Shown: in pieces, positions 1 to 6,965 of the stretch
How the letters are laid out: every line of letters starts with the position of its first letter
Numbering within the stretch: position 1 is the first letter of the stretch
Origin: Oscillospiraceae bacterium
Lineage (GTDB): Bacteria > Bacillota > Clostridia > Oscillospirales > Oscillospiraceae
Length of the DNA: 21,036 bases
NCBI GenBank assembly: GCA_024404735.1
Contig: JAKSPP010000009.1
Coordinates: 1 to 21,036, forward strand
Reading direction: 5' to 3'
Translations under genes and position numbers: made by a program
Notes under the pieces: model-generated
The model's input: only the letters and a program-made list of their open reading frames with translations
The model's database searches: none
What the model was told of the DNA's origin: nothing

Positions 1-2
1 CC

Positions 3-59
3 CCCGAAGAAAAAGAAGCCGTTTTCAGCGGAAACGCAAAGCGCCTTCTCGGAATATAA
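3..59 (+). CDS. Amidohydrolase family protein, C-terminal end only (partial)
   Basis: Reading from base 3 gives the peptide PEEKEAVFSGNAKRLLGI followed by TAA. The ending F-x-x-N-A-x-R-L-L-G is the usual C-terminus of TIM-barrel metal-dependent amidohydrolases (COG2159 type), where this last helix follows the barrel. The rest lies outside the window, so substrate and length are unknown. The gene stops 21 bases before the next ATG and probably shares its transcript. Another frame stays open to base 84, but its lysine/arginine-rich peptide resembles nothing and was not preferred. Confidence 0.6.
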   Translation, partial: PEEKEAVFSGNAKRLLGI

Positions 60-80
60 GCCCGAAAGGAGAAGGCTGTT

Positions 81-593
81 ATGAAGCTTATGATTGCCTC
101 CGACCTTCACGGCTCTGCATACTACTGCGGAAAAATGCTTGAGGCATATAAAAAAGAAGAAGCATCAAGGCTTCTTCTTTTAGGTGATTTATTATATCAC
201 GGCCCCCGCAATGACCTTCCCCGGGACTATGCCCCCAAGGAGGTTCTTAAAATGCTCAACGATGTCAAAGAGGAGCTTCTCTGCGTCAGGGGCAACTGCG
301 ACGGCGAGGTTGACCAGATGGTTCTGGACTTCCCCATTATGGCAGAATACTGCATTCTGGAGCTCGGCGGAAGAACCGTTTACGCAACCCACGGTCACAG
401 GCTGGGAAGGGACAATCCCCCTCACCTTAAAAAGGGAGATATCCTTCTCTGCGGTCACACCCACATCCCCGCAAACGAGGACTGCGGTAATTTCACTTAT
501 ATAAATCCCGGCTCGGTTTCCATTCCGAAAAACGGCAGTGAGCACTCATACATTGTTTTTGACGGGGATTTTGTATTTAAGAGCCTTGAATAA
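81..593 (+). CDS. yfcE: YfcE/MJ0936-type metallophosphodiesterase
   Basis: A 170-residue calcineurin-like phosphodiesterase. The five metal-binding blocks are visible in order: SDLHG (Asp8, His10), GDLLYHGPRN (Asp36), RGNCDG (Asn72), THGH (His104) and CGHTH (His126, His128), followed by the family's NPGS turn. YfcE and MJ0936 proteins are Mn-dependent phosphodiesterases that hydrolyse model phosphodiesters; the physiological substrate is generally unknown. Length is close to E. coli YfcE. The start is supported by AAAGGAGAAGG just upstream. It follows the amidohydrolase tail by 21 bases and ends 3 bases from the stop of the convergent thioesterase, with no hairpin terminator between them. The protein is presumably cytosolic, as no signal or membrane segment is seen. 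Confidence 0.9.
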   Translation: MKLMIASDLHGSAYYCGKMLEAYKKEEASRLLLLGDLLYHGPRNDLPRDYAPKEVLKMLNDVKEELLCVRGNCDGEVDQMVLDFPIMAEYCILELGGRTVYATHGHRLGRDNPPHLKKGDILLCGHTHIPANEDCGNFTYINPGSVSIPKNGSEHSYIVFDGDFVFKSLE

Positions 594-596
594 GAC

Positions 597-1340
597 TCAG
601 AAAACCACCGAGGCATCGAAGCTGCAGCTTCCGTCCCCGAGAATTCCTCTGAAGACCGCAGCGTCTCCGTTTTTCCCTCCGAAAATCTGCATTGTTTCCC
701 CCATGGGAAGCTCCTTGTGATAGCTAATGCAAAACTGCTTCGGAAGTGAAGCCTCAAGGCGGTCAAAGCCGAGCCTGTCCATTACAACATCCGCATACCT
801 TGCGTGGTTCATATGCATGTTCTTATCCACCATGCTGTAGGTGGCCTTTTCCTCACCCAGAGGGATGAGCTCATCCTTATTCTCGGGGCGCAGGGGCAGA
901 AACTCGTGGCTGAAGGGAGCCTGCTGTCCCACTATTTCAAGGCCGAGACCCTCCGGGGCCGCCCTTAGAATTCTTCTTTTGTCCGTATCAACCAGAACCC
1001 ACCTTGCATCCACCTCGGCGGCGGTTTTGCCATCGCTTTTTTTAAGAACGGTGCAGCGCTGCCAGACAGAGCGCACAGGCTCGGCCGGCATGGTTGTTAT
1101 CGTTATATTTTCATCTGCGTAAATATCCTCATAGAGCATTACGGAAAGCTTTGCAAGCATAAAAACGGACTTAAAGTCACGAAGTCTCTTTTCTCCGATG
1201 CCGAAGGCCTCCGTTAAATGAAGTGTGCTTATCATGGAAACGTGGTCGAGGATTCCGCCTACTGTCATACGGCGGTGAAAATCGCAGTCTGTTTCCTGCA
1301 CTGTTGTTGAAACCGTCCAGCTTATTTTATCCTGGGGCAT
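597..1340 (-). CDS. Acyl-ACP thioesterase (FatA/FatB-like, double hotdog)
   Basis: A 247-residue bacterial acyl-ACP thioesterase. It has two tandem hotdog folds, the first about residues 5-135 and the second about 160-245. The first contains the family signature ARWVLVDTDKRRILR, and the second has N-M-H-M-N-H at 174-179 followed by ARY, matching the catalytic NxHxNN-xxY motif of plant-like acyl-ACP hydrolases, with Asn174 and His176 as expected catalytic residues. It releases free fatty acids from acyl carrier protein in the cytosol. The last Asn of the motif is His here. It is transcribed alone from a near-consensus promoter at 1402-1430 that overlaps a palindrome. The gene faces yfcE tail to tail. 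An acyl carrier protein gene lies near 17.9 kb but is not linked. Chain-length preference cannot be judged. Confidence 0.85.
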   Translation of the reverse strand: MPQDKISWTVSTTVQETDCDFHRRMTVGGILDHVSMISTLHLTEAFGIGEKRLRDFKSVFMLAKLSVMLYEDIYADENITITTMPAEPVRSVWQRCTVLKKSDGKTAAEVDARWVLVDTDKRRILRAAPEGLGLEIVGQQAPFSHEFLPLRPENKDELIPLGEEKATYSMVDKNMHMNHARYADVVMDRLGFDRLEASLPKQFCISYHKELPMGETMQIFGGKNGDAAVFRGILGDGSCSFDASVVF

Positions 1341-1388
1341 TTTAAAAATCAGTCCTTCCCGCCTCGCCTAAAAGAGGCAAATAATCTC

Positions 1389-1401
1389 ACAAGTGACTTG
1401 T
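1389..1401. promoter_or_regulatory. Candidate operator palindrome ACAAGTGACTTGT
   Basis: A perfect dyad with arms ACAAGT/ACTTGT around one central G abuts the -10 box of the thioesterase promoter on its downstream side. It would cover the transcription start, the classic position for a repressor site. The regulator is unknown; a role is inferred from position only. Confidence 0.45.
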
Positions 1402-1430
1402 ATTATATCCAAAAAAGCCCCGGATGTAAA
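1402..1430 (-). promoter_or_regulatory. Promoter of the acyl-ACP thioesterase gene
   Basis: On the minus strand TTTACA (1425-1430), a spacer of exactly 17 bases and TATAAT (1402-1407) form a strong sigma-A type promoter. It points at the thioesterase start at 1340, about 60 bases downstream. Confidence 0.8.
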
Positions 1431-1471
1431 GAAAACAAAGATAAAAACTCTCTTATAAGGAGCAGTTACCT

Positions 1472-1882
1472 ATGGTCAGAATGATAAACAGAGACGTTCT
1501 CTTCCTCTCAAAGAAGTCCGAAAAAGCCGTGCCCGGTGACGAAAGCGTGGGCAAGGACCTTCTTGATACCCTTGCCGCCCATGCCGATGACTGCGTCGGA
1601 ATGGCCGCAAATATGATTGGCGTATCCAAGAATATCATCGTATTCAACACGGGCTTTATGAATATGCTGATGTTCAACCCCCGCATTGTAAAGAAGTCCG
1701 GACGATATGAAACGGAGGAGGGCTGCCTTTCCCTTCAGGGCGTGCGCCCCTGCGTCCGTTTTAAGGAAATCGAGGTTGAGTACGAGGATATGAGCTTCAC
1801 GAAAAAGAGAATGAAGCTCTCGGACTTCCCCGCCCAGATTGTGCAGCACGAAATAGACCACTTAAACGGAATAATCATATAA
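1472..1882 (+). CDS. def: Peptide deformylase, short clostridial type
   Basis: A 136-residue peptide deformylase, a cytosolic metallohydrolase that removes formyl groups from nascent N-termini. Motif 2, EEGCLSL (Cys85), and motif 3, QHEIDH (His126, Glu127, His130), are intact and supply the metal ligands and catalytic Glu. Motif 1 (normally GxGxAAxQ) reads CVGMAANM, so the usual Gln is Met48 and the first Gly is Cys41. The protein is shorter than the common 150-190 residues, as in a family of short clostridial deformylases. AAGGAG lies about 9 bases before the ATG. It stands alone, divergent from the thioesterase gene. Because motif 1 is altered, activity or substrate range may differ from a housekeeping deformylase, and a second def gene elsewhere would not be surprising. 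Confidence 0.85.
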   Translation: MVRMINRDVLFLSKKSEKAVPGDESVGKDLLDTLAAHADDCVGMAANMIGVSKNIIVFNTGFMNMLMFNPRIVKKSGRYETEEGCLSLQGVRPCVRFKEIEVEYEDMSFTKKRMKLSDFPAQIVQHEIDHLNGIII

Positions 1883-1942
1883 GCCCCGGGGGCACTTAAC
1901 AAATATTCCCGCCCCGGGTATTTCTTCTCCCGAAGCTTCAGG

Positions 1943-1977
1943 CGATTATTTAAGATTTTCTTAAATAATCGTTTTTT
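1943..1977 (+). terminator. Intrinsic terminator after def
   Basis: A perfect 13-bp stem (1943-1955 with 1959-1971), TTT loop, then T6 at 1972-1977. A second GC-rich pair, CCCGGGG/CCCCGGG, lies just upstream between about 1886 and 1918. Confidence 0.85.
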
Positions 1978-1989
1978 GTGTCTTTAATC

Positions 1990-2018
1990 TTGACTTGTTT
2001 GACAAATTGTGCTATATA
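1990..2018 (+). promoter_or_regulatory. Promoter of the GAPDH gene
   Basis: TTGACT (1990-1995), a 17-base spacer and TATATA (2013-2018) sit 60 bases before the GAPDH ATG and directly after the upstream terminator. An overlapping TTGACA at 2000-2005 is an alternative -35 but has a poorer downstream partner. Confidence 0.65.
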
Positions 2019-2077
2019 TATTTGTGCAATAAGTAACAGCATTTGCATTTAACTTTATATATTTTTGGAGATAAAAG

Positions 2078-3103
2078 ATGGCAATTAATGTTGGAATTAA
2101 CGGCTTCGGCCGTATAGGCCGTGTTGCACTTCGTATAATGATTGAAAGGGGCCCCGAGAGATTCAAAATCTGCGGCATCAACCTCCGCAAGGCCGACCTT
2201 GACTTCATGGTTTACCAGATTAAGTACGATACGGTTTTCCGCACCTTCAGAGGCGAGGTTTACCACGACGGCAAGTTCCTCTATGTTGACGGCAACAAAA
2301 TCCGCGTTTATTCCGAGTCCGATGCAGCCGTTATCGACTGGACCGACTGCGGGGCTGAGTATATTATCGAGTCCACCGGTGCCTACACAACAACCGAGAA
2401 GGCAAAGGTTCACATTGCCTGCGGCGCAAAGAAGGTTATCCTCTCCGCACCCTCCAAGGACAACATTATGCCCACCTTTGTTATGGGTGTTAACCACAAG
2501 GAATACACAAAAGACATGGACATCGTTTCCAATGCCTCCTGCACAACCAACTGCCTTGCACCTATGACCAAGGTCATTAACGATGCCTTCGGTATCGAGC
2601 AGGCCCTTATGTCCACCATCCACGCCTCCACCGCAAAGCAGAAGACAGTTGACTCCCGTGGAGGCAGTGACTGGAGAACAGGCCGAAGCGTTCTCAACAA
2701 CATCATTCCCTCCTCCACCGGCGCTGCAAAGGCCGTCGGCAGAGTTATCCCCTCCCTTAAAGGCAAGATGACCGGAATGAGCTTCCGTGTTCCCACAAAC
2801 GATGTTTCCGTTGTTGACCTCACCGCAAGAATCATCCACCCCGCAAGCTACGAGGATATCTGCGTATGCATCAAGAACGCCTCCGAAAACAGCATGAAGG
2901 GCATTGTTCTCTATGTTGAGGACGATGTTGTATCCTCCGACCTCACAGGCTACCCCGAGACCTGCATCTTCGATAAGAAGGCGGGAATTATGCTGGACGA
3001 GCACTTCGTTAAGCTCATTGCCTGGTATGACAACGAGTGGGGCTACTCCAACAAGCTTCTGGACCTCATCGAGCACATGTACTCCATCGACAACGCACAG
3101 TAA
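2078..3103 (+). CDS. gap: Glyceraldehyde-3-phosphate dehydrogenase, type I
   Basis: A 341-residue phosphorylating GAPDH that converts glyceraldehyde 3-phosphate, phosphate and NAD(P)+ to 1,3-bisphosphoglycerate in glycolysis. The N-terminal Rossmann fold starts NVGINGFGRIGR. The catalytic block is SNASCTTNC with Cys155, His182 follows in STIHAST, and the C-terminal half carries IPSSTGAAKAVG, FRVPT, VSVVDLT and WYDNEWGYSN. The position that is normally Asp in the I-N-D motif and selects NAD reads I-N-L-R (residues 34-37), which suggests altered or relaxed cofactor preference. It is monocistronic, with its own promoter and two tandem terminators; pgk and tpi are not adjacent. The start is supported by GGAG nine bases upstream. 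No membrane or signal segment is seen. Confidence 0.95.
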   Translation: MAINVGINGFGRIGRVALRIMIERGPERFKICGINLRKADLDFMVYQIKYDTVFRTFRGEVYHDGKFLYVDGNKIRVYSESDAAVIDWTDCGAEYIIESTGAYTTTEKAKVHIACGAKKVILSAPSKDNIMPTFVMGVNHKEYTKDMDIVSNASCTTNCLAPMTKVINDAFGIEQALMSTIHASTAKQKTVDSRGGSDWRTGRSVLNNIIPSSTGAAKAVGRVIPSLKGKMTGMSFRVPTNDVSVVDLTARIIHPASYEDICVCIKNASENSMKGIVLYVEDDVVSSDLTGYPETCIFDKKAGIMLDEHFVKLIAWYDNEWGYSNKLLDLIEHMYSIDNAQ

Positions 3104-3113
3104 TTGATATTAA

Positions 3114-3143
3114 AGCCTGCGGCAGAGAGCCGCGGGCTTTTTT
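3114..3143 (+). terminator. First terminator after GAPDH
   Basis: A 10-bp stem (3114-3123 with 3129-3138, one G-U pair) and AGAGA loop run into T6 at 3138-3143, starting 10 bases after the stop codon. Confidence 0.85.
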
Positions 3144-3144
3144 A

Positions 3145-3175
3145 TTTCCCGAAGGGGCCTTCGGGAAAGTTTTTT
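3145..3175 (+). terminator. Second, tandem terminator after GAPDH
   Basis: A perfect 11-bp stem (3145-3155 with 3158-3168) with a very tight GG loop, followed by a G and T6 (3170-3175). Its left arm contains CCCGAAGGGGCCT, also found in the terminators at 18158 and 20028. Confidence 0.75.
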
Positions 3176-3176
3176 C

Positions 3177-3205
3177 TTGCACTTTCCGCTTAATAATGAG
3201 ATAAT
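3177..3205 (+). promoter_or_regulatory. Possible promoter of mnmG-mnmA
   Basis: TTGCAC (3177-3182), 17 bases, GATAAT (3200-3205). A second GATAAT follows at 3210-3215. The -35 box is poor, so this is a tentative call based on good -10 boxes right after the GAPDH terminators. Confidence 0.4.
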
Positions 3206-3238
3206 AAGAGATAATACTTTTATTCGGAGGCATAGAAA

Positions 3239-5164
3239 ATGCCGGATATTAATTCACTTGGATTATCGAGAACAGGCATCCCTCTTTACTATGCGGGAGA
3301 ATGCGATGTTGCCGTCATAGGTGCGGGCCATGCGGGAATTGAGGCCGCTCTCTCCTCTGCACGCCTTGGTCTTGATACGATTATATTTACAATAAATCTC
3401 GACTCCGTCGGAAATATGCCCTGCAACCCCGCAATCGGCGGAACGGGCAAGGGACATCTTGTCCGTGAAATAGACGCCCTTGGCGGTGAGATGGCAAGGG
3501 CCGCAGACAGGGCTGCCATTCAGTACCGTATGCTTAACAGAGGCAAGGGGCCTGCGGTTCACTCCCTCCGTGCCCAGTGCGACAGGCGCAAGTATCAGGA
3601 GATTATGAAGCACACCCTTGAGCTTACGGACAAGCTTCGCCTAAAGCAGGCCGAGATTATCGAGGTCAGGGCAGAGGACGGAAAGGTCTGCGCGGTCATT
3701 ACGGCAAACGGCGCCTATTACTCCGCAAAGGCAGCCATTATCGCAACAGGCACATACCTTATGGGAAGAACCATCGTCGGCGAGGTTCTGTGCGACTCGG
3801 GGCCCGACGGTCTTGCCGCCGCAAAAACCCTCTCCGACAGCCTTCGTGACCTCGGCATAAGCCTTCGCCGCTTTAAGACGGGCACTCCCCCCAGAGTAAA
3901 GCAGAAGAGCGTTGATTTCTCTCAGATGGCAATCCAGCCCGGTGACGAGGAAATCGAGCCCTTCTCTTACGAAACAAACCCCGACGAGCTTTCCAACAAG
4001 AGAGCCTGCTACCTCACCTATACCCGTGAAGAGACCCATAACATAATTAAGGCAAATCTTGACAGAAGCCCCATTTACGCAGGAGTTATCGAGGGCATCG
4101 GCCCCCGCTACTGCCCCTCCATTGAGACGAAAATAATGACCTTCCCGGACAAGCCCCGCCATCAGCTTTTCGTTGAGCCTATGGGTCTTAATACCGAGGA
4201 GCTTTACATTCAGGGCTTCTCCTCCTCCATGCCCGAGGAGGTTCAGGTTAAGATGCTTCACTCCGTTATTGGCCTTGAGAATGCGGAGATGATGAGAACG
4301 GCCTATGCAATAGAGTATGACTGCACGGACCCCACGGAGCTACATCACACTCTTGAGAGCAAGAAAATCTCCGGCCTTTACGGTGCGGGCCAGTTCAACG
4401 GCTCCTCCGGATACGAGGAGGCCGCAGCTCAGGGCCTTGTTGCGGGAATCAACGCCGCCCTGAAAATCAAGGGCGAGGAGGAAATGGTTCTTCTGCGCTC
4501 CGACGGATATATAGGCACACTCATTGACGACCTTGTTGTGAAGGGAACAAACGAGCCCTACAGAATGATGACCTCGAGAACGGAGTACAGGCTTATTCTC
4601 AGGCAGGACAATGCAGACGAAAGACTCTGCGAAATAGGTCACCGTGTCGGCCTTATTAGCGACGAGCGCCTTAACAGCGTAAGAGAAAAATACGCCGCTG
4701 TTGAGGCAGAAATAGAAAGACTTACCCACACCGGCGCCGCCCCCTCAAAGGAGCTTGACGCCTATATGGAGTCTGTGGGCGAGCCGGGCATTCCGAACGG
4801 AGCCCCTCTTGCCGACCTTCTCAGAAGACCCGCAGTTACATATAAGGGTCTTGAGCCCTTTGACCGCTCAAGACAGCCTCTTGCAAGGGGCGTTGCCGAG
4901 CAGGTTGAAATCCGCATTAAATACGACGGATATATAAAGCGCCAGAGAAAACAGGTTGAGGAATATTCCCGCCTTGAGGGCAAGCTCCTTCCCGAGGGGC
5001 TTGATTATGACCTTGTTACGGGTCTTCGCATCGAGGCAAGAGAGAAGCTTAAAAAGGCAAGGCCCAAAAACTTCGGTGAGGCCGGAAGAATTTCCGGAGT
5101 TTCACCCGCTGATATTGCCGCACTTATGGTATGGCTGGGCAACAATCCCCAAAGAGGCCTGTAA
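3239..5164 (+). CDS. mnmG: tRNA uridine-34 carboxymethylaminomethyl synthesis enzyme MnmG (GidA)
   Basis: A 641-residue FAD enzyme that, with the GTPase MnmE, installs the (carboxymethyl)aminomethyl group at C5 of wobble uridine 34 in tRNAs reading NNA/NNG codons. Seen here: the FAD Rossmann motif VIGAGHAG (28-33 as GAGHAG), the PCNPAIGGTGKGHLVREIDALGG block, and the C-terminal KARPKNFGEAGRISGVSPADIAALMVWL helices that in MnmG contact MnmE and tRNA. About 15 extra residues precede the usual start; the ATG is kept because CGGAGG stands 9 bases upstream. The stop is 3 bases before mnmA, so the two are cotranscribed. MnmE, usually next door in Bacillota, is absent from this window. The protein is cytosolic. 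Confidence 0.97.
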   Translation: MPDINSLGLSRTGIPLYYAGECDVAVIGAGHAGIEAALSSARLGLDTIIFTINLDSVGNMPCNPAIGGTGKGHLVREIDALGGEMARAADRAAIQYRMLNRGKGPAVHSLRAQCDRRKYQEIMKHTLELTDKLRLKQAEIIEVRAEDGKVCAVITANGAYYSAKAAIIATGTYLMGRTIVGEVLCDSGPDGLAAAKTLSDSLRDLGISLRRFKTGTPPRVKQKSVDFSQMAIQPGDEEIEPFSYETNPDELSNKRACYLTYTREETHNIIKANLDRSPIYAGVIEGIGPRYCPSIETKIMTFPDKPRHQLFVEPMGLNTEELYIQGFSSSMPEEVQVKMLHSVIGLENAEMMRTAYAIEYDCTDPTELHHTLESKKISGLYGAGQFNGSSGYEEAAAQGLVAGINAALKIKGEEEMVLLRSDGYIGTLIDDLVVKGTNEPYRMMTSRTEYRLILRQDNADERLCEIGHRVGLISDERLNSVREKYAAVEAEIERLTHTGAAPSKELDAYMESVGEPGIPNGAPLADLLRRPAVTYKGLEPFDRSRQPLARGVAEQVEIRIKYDGYIKRQRKQVEEYSRLEGKLLPEGLDYDLVTGLRIEAREKLKKARPKNFGEAGRISGVSPADIAALMVWLGNNPQRGL

Positions 5165-5167
5165 GCT

Positions 5168-6178
5168 ATGGCAGAATACGAAAAGAGAGTTTTACTCGGT
5201 CTTTCGGGAGGCGTTGATTCCGCCGTTTCCGCCCGACTTCTCCAGAGGGCAGGCTACGAGGTTCTGGGGCTTTATCTCGATATTTCCGAAACAGCCGCAA
5301 GAGAGGATGCAATAAGCACCGCTGATTTCCTCGGCGTTCCTCTCACCGTTCTGGACATATCCGCAGAGCTTGAGGAAAATGTCAACAGACCCTTCTGCGA
5401 AAGCTATCTCAAAGGGCGCACCCCCAACCCCTGCATACTCTGCAATCCCTCCGTCAAATTCAGAATGCTCCGTGAGAAGGCAGACGAGATGGGCTGCAAG
5501 TACATCGCAACGGGGCACTACGCAAGGACAAGGGACGGGGGAGTTTACAGGGCTCTTTCCGAAAACGACCAGAGCTATATGCTCTGCAGACTTAAAAAAG
5601 AGCAGGCCGAAAACCTGCTTCTGCCTTTGGGAGAGCTTCCCAAGAGCCGTGTCCGCGAGCTTGCCGAGGAATTCGGAATTCCCGTTGCTCACAAGCCCGA
5701 CAGCATGGAAATCTGCTTTATTCCCGACAAGGACTATGCCTCCTTTATAGGAAGAAGGGCCCCTCTTCCTCCACCGGGGGATATGACCTTTAACGGAGAG
5801 GTAATCGGGCAGCACAGGGGCATTCATACCCTGACCGTCGGACAGCGCATCCCCGGCCTATATAACGAAAGAAAGCTCTATGTTGATAAAATAAAGCCCG
5901 AAAGCAACGAAATCATCCTTGCCCTCTGGGAGGGCCTTTTCAAAAGCGAGGTCAGAGCCTCGGAGGTCTCCTGGCTTATTGACGAGCCCGCCTCACCCTT
6001 TAAGGCAAGGGTTAAGGTGCGCCACACAAAGTGGGAAATGCCCCTTTGCACGGTAACACCTCTTCCCGGCGGCGAGGTGCTTATAGAAACGGACGAGCCC
6101 TTCAGGGCCCCGGCCCCCGGTCAGGCCGCAGCCTTTTACGTCGAGGACAGGCTTGTGGGCGGCGGAATAATCGTATAA
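5168..6178 (+). CDS. mnmA: tRNA-specific 2-thiouridylase MnmA
   Basis: A 336-residue tRNA 2-thiouridylase, which activates C2 of wobble U34 with ATP and inserts sulfur relayed from a cysteine desulfurase. The PP-loop SGGVDS is at 13-18. The two catalytic cysteines fit the motifs NPCILCN (Cys92) and DSMEICF (Cys183), and GHYAR and NDQSYML are present. The extra Cys89 in NPC-x2-CN is a form I recall from clostridial MnmA proteins. It is slightly shorter than the roughly 360-residue E. coli protein. It follows mnmG by 3 bases with its ribosome site (AAAGAGG) inside the mnmG end. The pair thus covers both halves of the s2U34 and C5-U34 modification in one transcript. Confidence 0.95.
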   Translation: MAEYEKRVLLGLSGGVDSAVSARLLQRAGYEVLGLYLDISETAAREDAISTADFLGVPLTVLDISAELEENVNRPFCESYLKGRTPNPCILCNPSVKFRMLREKADEMGCKYIATGHYARTRDGGVYRALSENDQSYMLCRLKKEQAENLLLPLGELPKSRVRELAEEFGIPVAHKPDSMEICFIPDKDYASFIGRRAPLPPPGDMTFNGEVIGQHRGIHTLTVGQRIPGLYNERKLYVDKIKPESNEIILALWEGLFKSEVRASEVSWLIDEPASPFKARVKVRHTKWEMPLCTVTPLPGGEVLIETDEPFRAPAPGQAAAFYVEDRLVGGGIIV

Positions 6179-6183
6179 AAAAT

Positions 6184-6228
6184 TTCTATTCCCGAAATTT
6201 GAAAAATTTTCATTTTTCGGGAATAGAA
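6184..6228 (-). terminator. Long hairpin, terminator-like on the minus strand
   Basis: Perfect 14-base arms (6184-6197 and 6215-6228) enclose a second small dyad (TGAAAA/TTTTCA). On the minus strand the stem is followed by ATTTTTT, fitting a terminator for the island operon. On the plus strand, after mnmA, there is no T run. Confidence 0.55.
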
Positions 6229-6250
6229 TATTCAGCGGCTAAAAAATAAC

Positions 6251-6304
6251 AAACAGCGAAGGAATACTTTTAAGGCTTTAAGCCCCGAAGCTCCTTCACG
6301 GTTT
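6251..6304. repeat. Imperfect dyad of unknown role
   Basis: Outer arms at 6251-6263 and 6292-6304 match in 11 of 13 positions and enclose a perfect inner pair GGCTT-T-AAGCC (6274-6284). No T run follows on either strand. It could be a structured RNA end or simply a relic at the island edge. Confidence 0.3.
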
Positions 6305-6420
6305 GCTAATAACACTACTTGAATATGCAATAAAAAATCGGCAATATTATCATAATGCTTTCAAAGAATGTGACCGTACAGGGCCTACAAGGCCTTAATA
6401 CAGTTCACTATTTTACGCTC

Positions 6421-6963
6421 TTAGAACCACTGATTTGCGTAAGCCTTTAAGAACAAATCAACTTCTTTAACAAACCGCTCTTTGGGAATCCTTACTCCGC
6501 CAAGTTCATGCTTAAACCTAATACCTTCTTCCGGCTCTTGATTATTCCAAGAAATCTCGACAAAACTATCTACAAACTGAAAATACAAATCAGCCAGAAT
6601 TGCCCCACCAGACGCCGGATGCCACCTATGTCTTGCGTTCCATTCATCAAGTTTGTCATAGTAGGCATCAAATTCTTCATCGTCATCTGTATCAAATTCT
6701 CGTGAATTGATGTCTTTGATAGCAGCATATTCACCTTTTGATTCTACAGGATATGGATCTTCCTTTTCATTGTTGATAAAATCTCGGAGCCAAAAAGCAA
6801 GTTCGTCAAGATTCCATCTAGTCGTCAGCTGCTGATTTTCTCTTGAAAATGAAAGAATATTCTCTCCATTTACGAGCATTGAAATTTCTGTTTCGTGCGT
6901 ATCTTTGAAAAATGTATATGTTAGAGCAAAGCTCTGATTATCATGTGTTTTTTTTGTACCCAT
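6421..6963 (-). CDS. Probable immunity protein for the adjacent toxin
   Basis: A 180-residue soluble, acidic protein with no signal or membrane segment. It has an aspartate/glutamate stretch around residues 89-100 (FDTDDDEEFDAYYDKLDEWN) followed by RHRWHPASGGAILADLYFQ and a C-terminal ISWNN segment. I recall a similar layout from DUF5984-like proteins but cannot confirm the family. It begins only 2 bases after the toxin stop, with AAAAGGAAAG inside the toxin end as ribosome site, and it is the last gene of the operon. Small acidic proteins directly behind a polymorphic-toxin gene are typically cognate immunity proteins that bind and block the toxin domain. Immunity is inferred from position and character only. 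Confidence 0.6.
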   Translation of the reverse strand: MGTKKTHDNQSFALTYTFFKDTHETEISMLVNGENILSFSRENQQLTTRWNLDELAFWLRDFINNEKEDPYPVESKGEYAAIKDINSREFDTDDDEEFDAYYDKLDEWNARHRWHPASGGAILADLYFQFVDSFVEISWNNQEPEEGIRFKHELGGVRIPKERFVKEVDLFLKAYANQWF

Positions 6964-6965
6964 AA

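Larger units (their letters stand above)
6179..6420. other. Intergenic junction between mnmA and the accessory island
   Basis: No gene is seen in these 242 bases. They hold the long dyad at 6184-6228, an imperfect dyad at 6251-6304, and then AT-rich sequence with no recognised signal up to the immunity gene stop. Base composition shifts here from the GC-richer core to the AT-rich island. I found no tRNA, no integrase and no obvious att-type direct repeat. Confidence 0.5.

Noticed and set aside
1..84. Open frame 1 into the yfcE start (lysine/arginine-rich, ATGA overlap)
   Set aside because: The frame starting at base 3 gives a recognisable amidohydrolase ending, and both cannot be real at this density.
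2012..3076. Long minus-strand open frame of about 350 codons opposite GAPDH
   Set aside because: It mirrors the coding frame of an unmistakable GAPDH, has no ribosome site and no recognisable motif.
6305..6420. Possible tRNA or att site beside the immunity gene
   Set aside because: No cloverleaf, no CCA end and no matching repeat near 9600-9820 could be found by eye.
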